Source of the DNA: DATKCA01 sp035544675 | GTDB lineage: Bacteria; Acidobacteriota; Thermoanaerobaculia; Gp7-AA8 | Reading direction: 5' to 3' | Assembly (NCBI GenBank): GCA_035544675.1 | Contig: DATKCA010000127.1 | Coordinates: forward strand, 1-34,235 | Length of the DNA: 34,235 bases | Shown: in pieces, positions 9,572 to 17,975 of the stretch | Numbering within the stretch: position 1 is the first letter of the stretch | Layout of the letters: each line of letters opens with the position of its first letter | Notes under the pieces: generated by a model | What the model saw: only the letters and a program-made list of their open reading frames with translations | Databases searched by the model: none | What the model was told of the DNA's origin: nothing | Position numbers and translations under genes: made by a program

Positions 9572-10808
9572 AGTTCTCCGCTGGCGCGTGTTCGTGCCTT
9601 TCATCGTGGCCGTCGTGTTCTTCGGCGCGGCACTGACGTTCCGCAACAAAGTCGCCGCGGACCGCCAGGGCCAGTGGGTGCGGCCCTCCCGGGGAGACCT
9701 CGTCGGTGGCATCGACGTGGCCGGCACGTTGTCGGCGGTCGAGTCGGATCGCTTCGGCCCGCCGCAGCTCACCGATTTCTGGGAGTTCAAGATCTCGATG
9801 ATGGCCCCTGAAGGAGCCGAGGTGAAGAAGGGGCGGCCCGTTCTCGGATTCGATACGACGGAGCTGCAGCGCCGCCTCGAGCAGAAGAGCGCGGAGAGTG
9901 ACGAGGCGCTCAAGCAGATCGAGAAAAGGCGGGCCGATCTGGCGCTGCGGACCCGCGACGAGAGGCTGAAGCTGGCCGAGGCGGAGGCGCGGCTCAGGAA
10001 GACCGAGCTGAAACTGCAGGCGCCCGACGACATCGTCGGCGTCAACGAGAGGAAGCAGGTCGAGCTCGACCACGCCCTGGCCAGGCGGGAGACGGCCGCC
10101 ATCAGCGCCCGCCTGGGCGCATTGGGACGAGCCGCGGACGCCGAGATCAGGCTTCTGGAGAGCAAGCAGCGCGAGGCCGCCGCCGTCGTGACGTCGACCA
10201 GGGACGCCATCAGCCGCATGACGATCACGGCACCCCGCGACGGCACGGTCGTGTACGTGACCAGCCACCGCGGCGAGAAGAAGAAGGTGGGGGATGCGTG
10301 CTGGCGCATGGAGCGGGTCATCGAGATTCCCGATCTCAACCGGATGATCGCCAAAGGGGAAGTGGACGAGGTCGACGCCGGTCGCGTGACGGTCGGCCAG
10401 CGCGTCTCGTTCCGCCTCGATGCGCATCCCGACGAACGGTTCGAAGGAACCATCACGTCAGCAGGTCGCACCGTCCAGCAGAAGCAGGGGACGCGGGACC
10501 CGCTCAAGGTACTGCGCGTGGAGATCGCGCTCGACCGCACGGACCCGGCCAAGATGCGGCCGGGGATGCGGTTCAAGGGAACGGTCGAGCTCTCGCGCGT
10601 ACGCGATGCGCTGATCATTCCCCGCAGCGCCGTCTTCATCTCCGCTGAGGGCCCGGTTGTCTACCGCCGCACGCTCCTCTCCGTCGACGCCGTTCCGGTC
10701 GCGCTCGGACGCGAGAACGAGGAGAGCGTAGAAGTGGTGAAGGGGTTATCGGCGCGCGATCGCATCCTCGTTCGCAAAGCAGAGCAGACAGAGGAGCAGA
10801 AGTCGTGA
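9564..10808 (+). CDS. HlyD-family periplasmic adaptor, copy 2
   Basis: A 414-residue adaptor with an N-terminal membrane anchor (residues 9-25) instead of a lipobox. Domains run as in copy 1: lipoyl half, coiled-coil hairpin (about 100-215), second lipoyl half with TAPRDGTVVYV, then beta-barrel and membrane-proximal regions (MRPGMRFKGTVEL, DALIIPRSAVF). The start overlaps copy 1 by 8 bp and its TGA overlaps the GTG of copy 3. Sequence divergence from copies 1 and 3 is large, so the three are likely non-redundant subunits rather than recent duplicates. Confidence 0.85.
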   Translation: MSRVLRWRVFVPFIVAVVFFGAALTFRNKVAADRQGQWVRPSRGDLVGGIDVAGTLSAVESDRFGPPQLTDFWEFKISMMAPEGAEVKKGRPVLGFDTTELQRRLEQKSAESDEALKQIEKRRADLALRTRDERLKLAEAEARLRKTELKLQAPDDIVGVNERKQVELDHALARRETAAISARLGALGRAADAEIRLLESKQREAAAVVTSTRDAISRMTITAPRDGTVVYVTSHRGEKKKVGDACWRMERVIEIPDLNRMIAKGEVDEVDAGRVTVGQRVSFRLDAHPDERFEGTITSAGRTVQQKQGTRDPLKVLRVEIALDRTDPAKMRPGMRFKGTVELSRVRDALIIPRSAVFISAEGPVVYRRTLLSVDAVPVALGRENEESVEVVKGLSARDRILVRKAEQTEEQKS

Positions 10809-12025
10809 ACCGCAAGCTGGCCATTGCTGTCTCGGCCGGGGTGCTGCTCGTCGTGGTGCTGGTGGCGGCGTTCCGCGGCCGTGCCGCCGCCGCCGAGGTG
10901 CCGACGTTCCGGGTCGAGCCGTCGCAGTTCAGCCGCCGGGTCACCGCCGATGGGACGCTCAAAGCGGTCAAGGCCACGCCGATTACCGCTCCCAGCGACG
11001 CGCGGCGCGCGCTGAAGATCGCCTGGATCGCCCTGGACGGCTCGGTAGTGAAGAAGGGTGACGTGATCGTGCGCTTCGATCCCACCGAGTTCGAGAACGA
11101 GCTGCTGACCGGGAACGAAGACCGCTCCACCGCCGCGAACAAACTGACCAAGGCCGATACCGACGCGTCGACCACGCGCGTGAACCTGAAGCGCGATGCG
11201 CAGCAGGCCGAGACGGAGCTGGAGAAAGCGCGGCGCTTCAAGTTCGACGACGCGGAGATCTTCTCGCGTTACCAGCGCATCGAGTCCGAGGTCGACGAGG
11301 ACCTGGCCGGCGAGAAGAAATCGCACGCCGAAGAGGTGCTGACCGTCCGCGACGCGCTGGCGCGCACCGAGCGCGACCTGATCGGCATCGAAGACCACAA
11401 GGCCATCCTGCGCGTGCGCAACGCCGAGGCCGGCCTCAAGTCTCTGGAGATCCTCTCGCCGTACGAGGGCATTCTCGTCCTGCAGCGCGACTGGCGCGGC
11501 GAGATCCCCCGCGTCGGCGCGACGCTCTGGGCCGGTAGTCCCATCGCCGAGATCCCCGAGCTGAAGGAGATGAAGGCGGAGGTGTTCGTCCTCGAGGCGG
11601 ACGCCGCCGGACTCTCCACCGACCTGAAGGCCACTCTCTGGCTCGAGTCGCACCCGGAGACGAAATACGCCGGCAAGATCACGCAGCTGGACAAGCTGGC
11701 CCGCCCGCGGATGCGCGGCGTGCCGGTGCAGTACTTCGGTGTGACCGTCGCGCTCGATCGGACCGATCCCTCCGTCATGAAGCCCGGCACCCGTGTGCGC
11801 GCGGTCCTCGAGCTCGAGAACATCGCCCGGGCCTTCGCCATCCCCCGCCAGGCCCTCTTCGAGAAGGACGGGAAGAAGCTCGTCTACCGGAAGCGCGACG
11901 GAAAGTTCGAGCCGGCCGATGTCGTGATCTCCAGCTCCTCGGCCGGACGGGTGGTGGTGACCAAGGGGCTGGTCGAGGGTGATGAGCTGGCGCTGAGAGA
12001 CCCCATGCAGAAGGATGAGGGCTGA
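10805..12025 (+). CDS. HlyD-family periplasmic adaptor, copy 3
   Basis: A 406-residue adaptor with a GTG start inside the stop of copy 2. It has an N-terminal anchor (about 5-22), lipoyl, helical hairpin (about 100-205), lipoyl half (LEILSPYEGILVLQRDWRGE), beta-barrel (MKPGTRVRAVLELE), and a C-terminal domain resembling that of MacA-type adaptors (IPRQALFEKDGKKLVYRK). The last codons (QKDEG) are encoded by the first units of a GATGAAG heptamer array, so the array has either reached into the gene or replaced its original end. Confidence 0.85.
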   Translation: MNRKLAIAVSAGVLLVVVLVAAFRGRAAAAEVPTFRVEPSQFSRRVTADGTLKAVKATPITAPSDARRALKIAWIALDGSVVKKGDVIVRFDPTEFENELLTGNEDRSTAANKLTKADTDASTTRVNLKRDAQQAETELEKARRFKFDDAEIFSRYQRIESEVDEDLAGEKKSHAEEVLTVRDALARTERDLIGIEDHKAILRVRNAEAGLKSLEILSPYEGILVLQRDWRGEIPRVGATLWAGSPIAEIPELKEMKAEVFVLEADAAGLSTDLKATLWLESHPETKYAGKITQLDKLARPRMRGVPVQYFGVTVALDRTDPSVMKPGTRVRAVLELENIARAFAIPRQALFEKDGKKLVYRKRDGKFEPADVVISSSSAGRVVVTKGLVEGDELALRDPMQKDEG

Positions 12026-12083
12026 AGGATGAAGGATGGATAGATCCAGATTTCATCCTTCATCCTTCCTCCTGAATCCTTCC
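12010..12083. repeat. Inverted heptamer array (GATGAAG / TTCATCC)
   Basis: Left units GATGAGG, GCTGAAG, GATGAAG, GATGGAT (12010-12038) face right units of type TTCATCC/TTCCTCC (12051-12083) across about 12 bp. It overlaps the stop of adaptor copy 3 and the first codons of the annotated permease start. Confidence 0.85.
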
Positions 12084-13307
12084 CGGGTCGCCGACGTCGA
12101 GACGTTCACCACCGCGGTGCGCAATCTGGCGCGACACAAGCTCCGCACTTCTCTGACCATGCTGGGAATGATCTTCGGCGTCGGCGCCGTGATCGCCATG
12201 CTGTCGATCGGCGCGGGCGGCGAGAAGAAGGCCATGGAGGCGATCGGAAAGCTCGGGCTGCGCAACGTGATCGTCCGGGCCAAGCAGGTGAAGCCGGAGG
12301 AGCGCGCCGAGCTGCGCAAGAAGTCGCTGGGCATTTCTCTGCGCGACGCGGAGGCCATCGTCGAGGCCATCCCCAATGTCGAGCGCGTCCTGCCCAGGCT
12401 CGAGGTCAAGGCGTACAAGATCCTCTCGCCGTCCGGCAAGACGAAGGGAAAGGTGATCGGAGTCTCGTCCAGCTATCGCCAATCGGCCAGCGTCCGTCTC
12501 GCCGAGGGGCGCTTCTTCGACTCCCGGGACGAGCGCGAGCACGCCCAGGTTGCGGTGATCGGCCAGGAGATCCGCCGCAATCTCTTCGGCTACGGCCCGG
12601 CGCTGGGCAAGCAGCTCAAGGTCAACGACGTGTGGCTCGAGGTGATCGGGATCTTTGCCGGCCAGTCGGTCGACGCCTCCGCTTCCGGCTCTTCGGCCGA
12701 GGAGATCTGGCTGCCGGTGTCGACGGCGATGCGAAAGTTCGATCGCGACCCGCTGGACGCTCCTCTCGACGAATTGATGGTCACGGTCGGTGACGGCGCT
12801 TCGCCGCGAGGCGTCGCCGATCTGATCTCGCCGCTGGTCGACCGCCTGCACGGCGGCGCGGACGACTACGAGGTGGTTGTGCCCGAGGCGCTGCTCGAGC
12901 AGCAGCGGCAGACCCAGCGCATCTTCAACCTCGTGATGGGATCGATCGCCGGGATCTCCCTCCTGGTGGGCGGCATCGGCATCATGAACATCATGCTGGC
13001 CTCGGTGCTGGAGCGGACCCGGGAGATCGGGATCCGCCGCGCCATCGGCGCGCGCCGCCGCGACATCCGCGCTCAGTTCGTCATCGAGTCCTTCGCCATC
13101 AGCCTCCTGGGCGGGATGGCCGGGATCATCATCGGCATCGTCCTGGCGCGCCTGGTGGCCGCCTACGCGGGCTGGCCGACGGTGATCACGATCTGGTCGC
13201 TCGTGCTCTCGACCGGCGTGTCGATCACCGTCGGCCTCGTGTCCGGGATCTACCCCGCCACGCGCGCCTCCGAGCTGAATCCGATCGAGGCATTGCGCTA
13301 CGAGTAG
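12036..13307 (+). CDS. MacB/FtsX-type ABC transporter permease
   Basis: An inner-membrane ABC permease that in MacB-type systems works mechanically with an adaptor to expel periplasmic substrates. It has one N-terminal membrane segment (LRTSLTMLGMIFGVGAVIAM), a large periplasmic MacB_PCD domain, and three C-terminal membrane segments with the family's REIGIRRAIGARRRDI and YPATRASELNPIEALRYE. No ATPase domain is fused and none lies nearby, though the family needs one. The start is uncertain: from ATG 12036 the first 16 or so residues are translated heptamer repeat, whereas GTG 12117 would begin just before the usual RNLARHKLRT; neither has a convincing ribosome site. Confidence 0.9.
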   Translation: MDRSRFHPSSFLLNPSRVADVETFTTAVRNLARHKLRTSLTMLGMIFGVGAVIAMLSIGAGGEKKAMEAIGKLGLRNVIVRAKQVKPEERAELRKKSLGISLRDAEAIVEAIPNVERVLPRLEVKAYKILSPSGKTKGKVIGVSSSYRQSASVRLAEGRFFDSRDEREHAQVAVIGQEIRRNLFGYGPALGKQLKVNDVWLEVIGIFAGQSVDASASGSSAEEIWLPVSTAMRKFDRDPLDAPLDELMVTVGDGASPRGVADLISPLVDRLHGGADDYEVVVPEALLEQQRQTQRIFNLVMGSIAGISLLVGGIGIMNIMLASVLERTREIGIRRAIGARRRDIRAQFVIESFAISLLGGMAGIIIGIVLARLVAAYAGWPTVITIWSLVLSTGVSITVGLVSGIYPATRASELNPIEALRYE

Positions 13308-13397
13308 GCGTTAGTCCTTAGGCGTTAGTCCTTAGGAGAACGCCTCGGTCAACTAACGACTAACGCCAAAGGACTAAGGACTAAGGACTAAGGACTA
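13307..13397. repeat. Inverted heptamer array (GGCGTTA-GTCCTTA / ACTAAGG)
   Basis: Alternating GGCGTTA and GTCCTTA units (13307-13335) face ACTAACG units and four ACTAAGG-type units (13351-13397). The arms are complementary. The array fills the gap between the permease stop and the first M16 gene and begins at the last base of the permease stop codon. It may attenuate transcription into the M16 pair. Confidence 0.9.
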
Positions 13398-13417
13398 GCC
13401 GCAGCTATGATCCGCGC

Positions 13418-14749
13418 ATGCGAATCGAGATTGCTGGCGCGATGCTGCTCAGTGCGGTCAGCCTGTTTGGTCAGACCAGGCTGAGCGTCCCTCCCATCGA
13501 CTACAAACACCGCGTGCTGCCGAACGGGCTGGAGATCTACAGCATCCAGGACCACTCCACGCCGACCGTGGCGGTGCACGTCTGGTATCGCGTCGGGTCG
13601 AAGGACGATCCGCAGGGGCGCAGCGGCTTCGCCCACCTCTTCGAACACATGATGTTCAAGAGCACGAAGAACATGCCGGCGGAGATGCTCGACCGGCTGA
13701 CGGAAGACGTGGGCGGATTCAACAACGCCACCACGTTCGACGACTCGACGCCTTACTACGAGGTCGTCCCTTCCAACTATCTCGAGACCCTGCTCTGGGC
13801 CGAGGCGGAGAGGATGGGGTCGCTGAATGTCGATGAGCCGACGTTCCAGTCCGAGCGCGAGGTGGTCAAGGAAGAGTTCCGCTACCGCATCCTGGCCCCG
13901 CCGTACGGCCGGCTGTTCTACGCGATCAGCCGCAACTCGTACGCGAAGCATCCCTACCAGCGGCCCGGCATCGGCTCGATCGAGGATCTGGACGCGGCGA
14001 CGATCGAGGACGTACAGCGGTTTCACAAGACGTATTACCGGCCGGACAACGCCGTCCTCATCGTGGCCGGCGACTTCGAGCAGAAGCAGCTCGACGCGTG
14101 GGTCGACAAGTACTTCACGCCGATCGCCAGACCGGCGGATGAGATCCCGCGCGTGACGATCGAAGAGCCGGCACGCACCGCGGAGAAGCGCGTCGTGGAG
14201 CGTGCGCCGAACGTTCCGCTGCCGGCCGTGGTGATGACGTGGCTGACGCCGCCCGCATCTCACGCCGACTCCGCGGCGCTGAAGATCGCCGCGGCGATCC
14301 TGGGACGCGGCGAGTCGTCGCGGCTCTATCAGTCGCTCGTGTACCGGCAGAAGCTGGCGCAGGAGGTCGAGGTCTTCGCCGATCTGCTGGAGGACGCCGG
14401 CCTCTTCGCGGCATTCGTGATGATGGGCGGCGAGCACACGGCCGCGGCAGGGGAGAAGGCGCTGCGCGCGGAGCTGAAAGCGCTGCAGGACAGGCCGGTC
14501 TCGCCGGGCGAGCTGGAGAAAGCGAAGAACCTGCTGATCACCGGAGAGCTGCGCGAGCGGGAGACCAACAACGGGAAGGCGTTCGCGCTGGGACAGGCCG
14601 TGATCCTGGAGGGCGAAGCCGCCGAAGTGAATCGCGGCGTGACGAGCCTTCAGGCCGTCACGGCCGCTGACGTGCAGCGGGTGATGCGCAAGTATGTCGG
14701 CAGCGGCAAGGCCGTGGTGATCGCATACCAGGCGGAGGCGGCACGATGA
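13418..14749 (+). CDS. M16 zinc metallopeptidase, catalytic subunit
   Basis: A 443-residue exported peptidase with a short signal peptide (MRIEIAGAMLLSAVSLFGQ). The inverted zinc motif HLFEH is at 73-77 and the third ligand Glu lies in REVVKEEF about 75 residues later, both as in active M16B enzymes. The second, inactive half of the fold follows, with LGRGESSRLYQSLVYRQKLA. M16 enzymes degrade peptides inside a closed chamber, and two half-size subunits normally pair. Its ATGA overlap with the next gene, which lacks the zinc motif, predicts a heterodimer like those of bacterial M16 pairs and mitochondrial processing peptidase. Confidence 0.93.
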   Translation: MRIEIAGAMLLSAVSLFGQTRLSVPPIDYKHRVLPNGLEIYSIQDHSTPTVAVHVWYRVGSKDDPQGRSGFAHLFEHMMFKSTKNMPAEMLDRLTEDVGGFNNATTFDDSTPYYEVVPSNYLETLLWAEAERMGSLNVDEPTFQSEREVVKEEFRYRILAPPYGRLFYAISRNSYAKHPYQRPGIGSIEDLDAATIEDVQRFHKTYYRPDNAVLIVAGDFEQKQLDAWVDKYFTPIARPADEIPRVTIEEPARTAEKRVVERAPNVPLPAVVMTWLTPPASHADSAALKIAAAILGRGESSRLYQSLVYRQKLAQEVEVFADLLEDAGLFAAFVMMGGEHTAAAGEKALRAELKALQDRPVSPGELEKAKNLLITGELRERETNNGKAFALGQAVILEGEAAEVNRGVTSLQAVTAADVQRVMRKYVGSGKAVVIAYQAEAAR

Positions 14750-16227
14750 CAACGCGTGTGGAGCGCCGCCGACTCGGCGGCGCCTTTGGTTTGCTTTTTC
14801 TTCTTGTCACGTCCGCCGCGCTCGCGCAGCAGCAGGTGACTCCGCCGCCGCCAGGCCCGCCGCGGCAGGCCACGATCCCGCAGCCGGTCGAGAAGACGCT
14901 CGAGAACGGGCTGCGCATCATCGTCGTGCCGAAGCACAACGTGCCACTCGTTTCGGCGCGGGTTCTGGTCAAAGCGGGAAGCGAGGAAGACCCGGGCGAT
15001 CTGGCCGGCCTGGCGCAGATGACGGCGTCGCTGATCACGAAAGGGACGAAGACGCGATCGGCAGAGCAGATCGCCCGCGGCATGGAGGCCCTCGGCGCCA
15101 CGCTCAACACGTCCGCAGGCTGGGACGCCTCGCAAGTCAACGTCACGGTGATGTCGCCGAGCTTCGGAAAGGCGATGGAGATCGTCGGCGACGTGGTGCG
15201 TAATCCGTCGTTCCGGAAGGATGAGATCGAGCTGGTGCGCCGGCAGTCGGTCGACGCGCTGGAGGTGGTATTGCAGGAGCCCGACTCGCTCGCGGATCTC
15301 GTCGCCGCGCGCGTCGTCTTCGGTGAAGCGGCGTACGGCCACAACGTCGGCGGAACGCCCGAGACGCTGGGAGCGATCGCGCGCGAGATGATCGCGGCGT
15401 TCCACCGTGCTTATTACCGTCCCGAAAATTCGGTGCTCGTCGTCGCCGGCGACGTCGAGCCGGCCGATGTCTTCTCGACGGCGGAAAAGACCTTCGGCAC
15501 GTGGGAGAAAACGCCCGGCGTCATGGGCAGTGTGGGGAAGAAGCCCGAAGAACGCTCTTCGCCGCCGCGTGTGGTCGTGGTGGACATGCCCGACGCCGGA
15601 CAGGCTGCGGTGGTCGTCACGCGTCGCGGATTGCGTCGCACCGACCCGCTCTACTATCCCGCTCTCGTCGCCAACTCCGTCCTCGGCGGCGGCTATTCGG
15701 CGCGGCTGAATCAGGAGATTCGCATCAAGCGCGGATTGAGCTACGGCGCGTACAGCTCGTTCGACGTGCGAGGCGAGGCCGGTCCTTTCTTCGCGTCGAC
15801 GCAGACGAAGAACGAGTCGGCGGCGGAAGTCGCAGGCCTCATCGTCGACGAGTTGAACCGGCTATCCCGCGCCGAGCTGCCGGAGACCGAGCTGACGCCG
15901 CGGAAAGCGGTGCTCATCGGCGGCTTCGGCCGTTCGCTGGAGACGAGCGCAGGGATCGTGGGCCGCGTTTCGGCGCTGGCTCTGCACGGACTGCCGCTCG
16001 AGGACATCAACCGCTACATCGGCAGCGTGCAGGCCGTCGATGCCGCCACCGTGCGCGAGTTCGCGAAGACACACATGGGCGGCGGCAGCGCGAGCATCGT
16101 CATCGTCGGCGACGCCAGGCAGTTCGTGGAGAAGCTGCGGGAGCGATTCGGATCGGTGGAGGTGATCCCGGCGGCGGAGCTGGACCTGAACATCGCCGCC
16201 CTGCGGAAGATGAAGGAAGCGGCGTAG
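14746..16227 (+). CDS. M16 peptidase-family protein, non-catalytic partner subunit
   Basis: A 493-residue M16-fold protein with a signal peptide (hydrophobic core GLLFLLVTSAALA) and a proline-rich segment before the domain. Where active subunits have HxxEH this one has LAQMT (89-93), so zinc cannot bind. It keeps the substrate-side motif LGGGYSARLNQEIRIKRGLSYGAYS typical of the non-catalytic half. The start overlaps the catalytic subunit by four bases. Unusually, codons 5-13 of its signal peptide (ERRRLGG region) are a copy of the window's GGAGCG hairpin repeat. The likely role is substrate binding in a periplasmic M16 heterodimer. Confidence 0.92.
   Translation: MTTRVERRRLGGAFGLLFLLVTSAALAQQQVTPPPPGPPRQATIPQPVEKTLENGLRIIVVPKHNVPLVSARVLVKAGSEEDPGDLAGLAQMTASLITKGTKTRSAEQIARGMEALGATLNTSAGWDASQVNVTVMSPSFGKAMEIVGDVVRNPSFRKDEIELVRRQSVDALEVVLQEPDSLADLVAARVVFGEAAYGHNVGGTPETLGAIAREMIAAFHRAYYRPENSVLVVAGDVEPADVFSTAEKTFGTWEKTPGVMGSVGKKPEERSSPPRVVVVDMPDAGQAAVVVTRRGLRRTDPLYYPALVANSVLGGGYSARLNQEIRIKRGLSYGAYSSFDVRGEAGPFFASTQTKNESAAEVAGLIVDELNRLSRAELPETELTPRKAVLIGGFGRSLETSAGIVGRVSALALHGLPLEDINRYIGSVQAVDAATVREFAKTHMGGGSASIVIVGDARQFVEKLRERFGSVEVIPAAELDLNIAALRKMKEAA
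14763..14783. repeat. GGAGCG-family hairpin inside M16 coding sequence
   Basis: GCGCCGCCG (14763-14771), loop ACT, CGGCGGCGC (14775-14783), preceded by TGGA. It is nearly identical to the intergenic copy at 16229-16250. It encodes the n-region of the signal peptide of the non-catalytic M16 subunit. Confidence 0.8.
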
Positions 16228-16228
16228 T

Positions 16229-16279
16229 GGAGCGCCGCCGACCCGGCGGCAAAGGTGGAGCGCCGCCATTCCTGGCGGC
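16229..16279. repeat. Two tandem GGAGCG-family hairpins
   Basis: Hairpin one is GCCGCCG (16234-16240), loop ACC, CGGCGGC (16244-16250). Hairpin two is GCCGCCA (16262-16268), loop TTCC, TGGCGGC (16273-16279). Each is preceded by TGGAGC. They start just after the M16 stop codon and precede the toxin-antitoxin promoter, so they may end M16 transcription; there is no U-tract. Confidence 0.75.
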
Positions 16280-16328
16280 TTGGGCGGGAGGGAGGTCATC
16301 CGCCATTCATTCTTCTGATCGATCAGCC

Positions 16329-16365
16329 TTGACCGATGACCATGTGGTGACTATCTTATGGTCAT
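16329..16365 (+). promoter_or_regulatory. Sigma70-type promoter and operator of the toxin-antitoxin operon
   Basis: TTGACC at 16329-16334 and TATCTT at 16352-16357 are separated by exactly 17 bp. A perfect 8-bp inverted repeat, ATGACCAT (16336-16343) and ATGGTCAT (16358-16365), brackets the -10 box and is a good operator for autorepression by the antitoxin. Transcription would start about 16364, at or next to the ATG of the antitoxin, which suggests a leaderless mRNA. The boxes are seen; their use is inferred. Confidence 0.6.
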
Positions 16366-16618
16366 GAGCAAGCCTGTGCGCATCGCCGAGTTGAAAGCGA
16401 ACCTCAGCGCATTCCTCCGGCGCGTGAAGCGCGGCGAGACGGTGACCGTCATGGACCGTGACACGCCGGTGGCGCAGCTCGTGCCGATCGAGACGGCGCG
16501 TCCGCCAGTGCGGATGCGTCGCGCCAGGGGAAGGTTGGCCGACCTCACTCTTCCCAGCCCTCTGCGCACGCGGTCCGACATCGTGAGCCTGCTGCTGGAG
16601 GAACGCGGAGAACGATGA
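16364..16618 (+). CDS. Phd/YefM-type antitoxin
   Basis: An 84-residue protein with the Phd/YefM pattern: the N-terminal DNA-binding part VRIAELKANLSAFLRRVKRGETVTV, then DRDTPVAQLVPIE, and a C-terminal tail that should wrap the toxin. Family members repress their own operon and block the toxin by direct binding. A second ATG at 16358 would add two residues; 16364 is preferred because the promoter predicts a start of transcription there. The end overlaps the toxin start (ATGA, 16615-16618), the standard arrangement that keeps antitoxin in excess. Confidence 0.88.
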   Translation: MSKPVRIAELKANLSAFLRRVKRGETVTVMDRDTPVAQLVPIETARPPVRMRRARGRLADLTLPSPLRTRSDIVSLLLEERGER

Positions 16619-17031
16619 CGAGGTATCTCGATTCATCGGTGATCCTCCGCATCATCCTCGGTGCCCGGGGGGCGCTGGTGGGATTCCGCGCTCTCGAACA
16701 TGTGATCTCCAGCGCTCTGGCGGAGGTGGAATGCCTTCGCACGCTCGATCGCCTCCGGTTGGTCGATGACATCGAGGCCAGGGAGATCGCCGTACGCCGG
16801 CAGGTCGTCTACGATGTGGTAAACCGAATGGACATCATCGAGATCACGGCGGCGGTCCTCGTGCGCGCGTCCCAGCCTCTGCCGGTGCCGCTGAAGACGC
16901 TCGACGCCATCCATCTCGGCACGGCGATGTTGTGGAGGGAAGCGCAACAGGAGGACGTCGAGATCGCGACGCACGATGAGGCGCTCGCCCTTGCCGCGCG
17001 CGCGATCGGATTTCACGTCATCGGCGTGTGA
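16615..17031 (+). CDS. PIN-domain toxin (VapC-like ribonuclease)
   Basis: A 138-residue PIN-domain protein expected to cut RNA with Mg2+ bound by four acidic residues: Asp6 (YLDSS), Glu39 (LAEVE), Asp97 (LDAIHLGTA) and Asp121 (THDEALALAA). All are present, so it looks active. VapC toxins typically cleave tRNA or rRNA; the target cannot be read here. It is coupled to the preceding antitoxin by a 4-bp overlap. The PIN/Phd pairing identifies a type II toxin-antitoxin module. The next gene's likely start is 81 bp downstream, so the module may be self-contained. Confidence 0.88.
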   Translation: MTRYLDSSVILRIILGARGALVGFRALEHVISSALAEVECLRTLDRLRLVDDIEAREIAVRRQVVYDVVNRMDIIEITAAVLVRASQPLPVPLKTLDAIHLGTAMLWREAQQEDVEIATHDEALALAARAIGFHVIGV

Positions 17032-17111
17032 TCGGCGGCCGGGAGTCAACACGAACGCCGGGCGGGAGGCGGGACGGAATCCCCCGCGCGGCAAAGCGCG
17101 TTTCTGGCGGC

Positions 17112-17975
17112 ATGCCGGTTCTCCGGGTCTTCTTCGGCGCATTCGTTCTGCTCCTGGCCCCGCGGCCCGTAGCGGCGGCGCCACATCTCTTCGCGCAGCT
17201 CGACCCCCCGCGGGCCGGACAACGCATCCTCGTCATCGCGCCGCACATCGACGACGAGGGCCTGGCCGCGGCCGGCTACGTGAGCGATGCACTCGCGCTG
17301 GGCGCCGAGGTGTTCATCGTTCATCTGACGGCAGGAGACCATTCGCGCAGCGCCCTTGCGGCGAACCGCCTCACCTTCTTCGCCGCGGCGCCACTGAATC
17401 GAAAAGGTCAGCGCCGCATCCGGGAGGGGCAGGCCGCCGCCCGGGCCATCGGTCTGAACGAAGAGCACGTCGTGCTCCTCGGCTATCCCGACCGCGGACT
17501 GCGGCGGATGGTGCTCCGGCCTGACCGAGCTGTCCGCTCTTCGTCGACCGGAATGCGATCGGTGCCGTACGACCAGGCCCTCTCTCCCGGCGCGCCGTAC
17601 CGTCTGGAGAGCATCCTCTCGGATCTCCGGGCTGTGTTCCATGAGATTCAGCCGGACATCGTGATCGCACCGGCCGATCAGGACCACCACCCCGACCATC
17701 GCGCAGCGGCAGCGCTGCTGACCCGCGTCCTGGGCGAGCTCGATCTTGCGCCGCTTCGCCTCGGATACGTGATCCATGCGCGCGGCGTGCGGTGGAGCCG
17801 CACCGCGGCGGCTGCCGACGGTACATGGGCGGAGTATCGCCTCGCACCCGGCACACAGGAGAAGAAGCGGCAGATGCTCGCCGGCTATCGAAGCCAGCGC
17901 CGCTCGCCGTACATGCACCTGCTCTTCGCGCGATCCAGGGCGCCGCGGGAGCTCTTCATGAAGTATCCGGGCTGA
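17112..17975 (+). CDS. Secreted PIG-L/LmbE-family deacetylase
   Basis: PIG-L/LmbE enzymes are zinc-dependent N-deacetylases acting on N-acetylglucosaminyl compounds. The zinc motif appears as APHIDDEGLAAAG (family PHPDDE) and the distal HHPDH, with HLTAGDHS between. The ATG at 17112 is chosen because it gives a clean signal peptide (PVLRVFFGAFVLLLA...AAA) and a 287-residue protein; the frame is open to 17028, which would add 28 basic, unlikely residues. The substrate is unknown; export suggests a periplasmic glycan rather than a thiol precursor. It stands alone after the toxin gene. Confidence 0.82.
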   Translation: MPVLRVFFGAFVLLLAPRPVAAAPHLFAQLDPPRAGQRILVIAPHIDDEGLAAAGYVSDALALGAEVFIVHLTAGDHSRSALAANRLTFFAAAPLNRKGQRRIREGQAAARAIGLNEEHVVLLGYPDRGLRRMVLRPDRAVRSSSTGMRSVPYDQALSPGAPYRLESILSDLRAVFHEIQPDIVIAPADQDHHPDHRAAAALLTRVLGELDLAPLRLGYVIHARGVRWSRTAAAADGTWAEYRLAPGTQEKKRQMLAGYRSQRRSPYMHLLFARSRAPRELFMKYPG

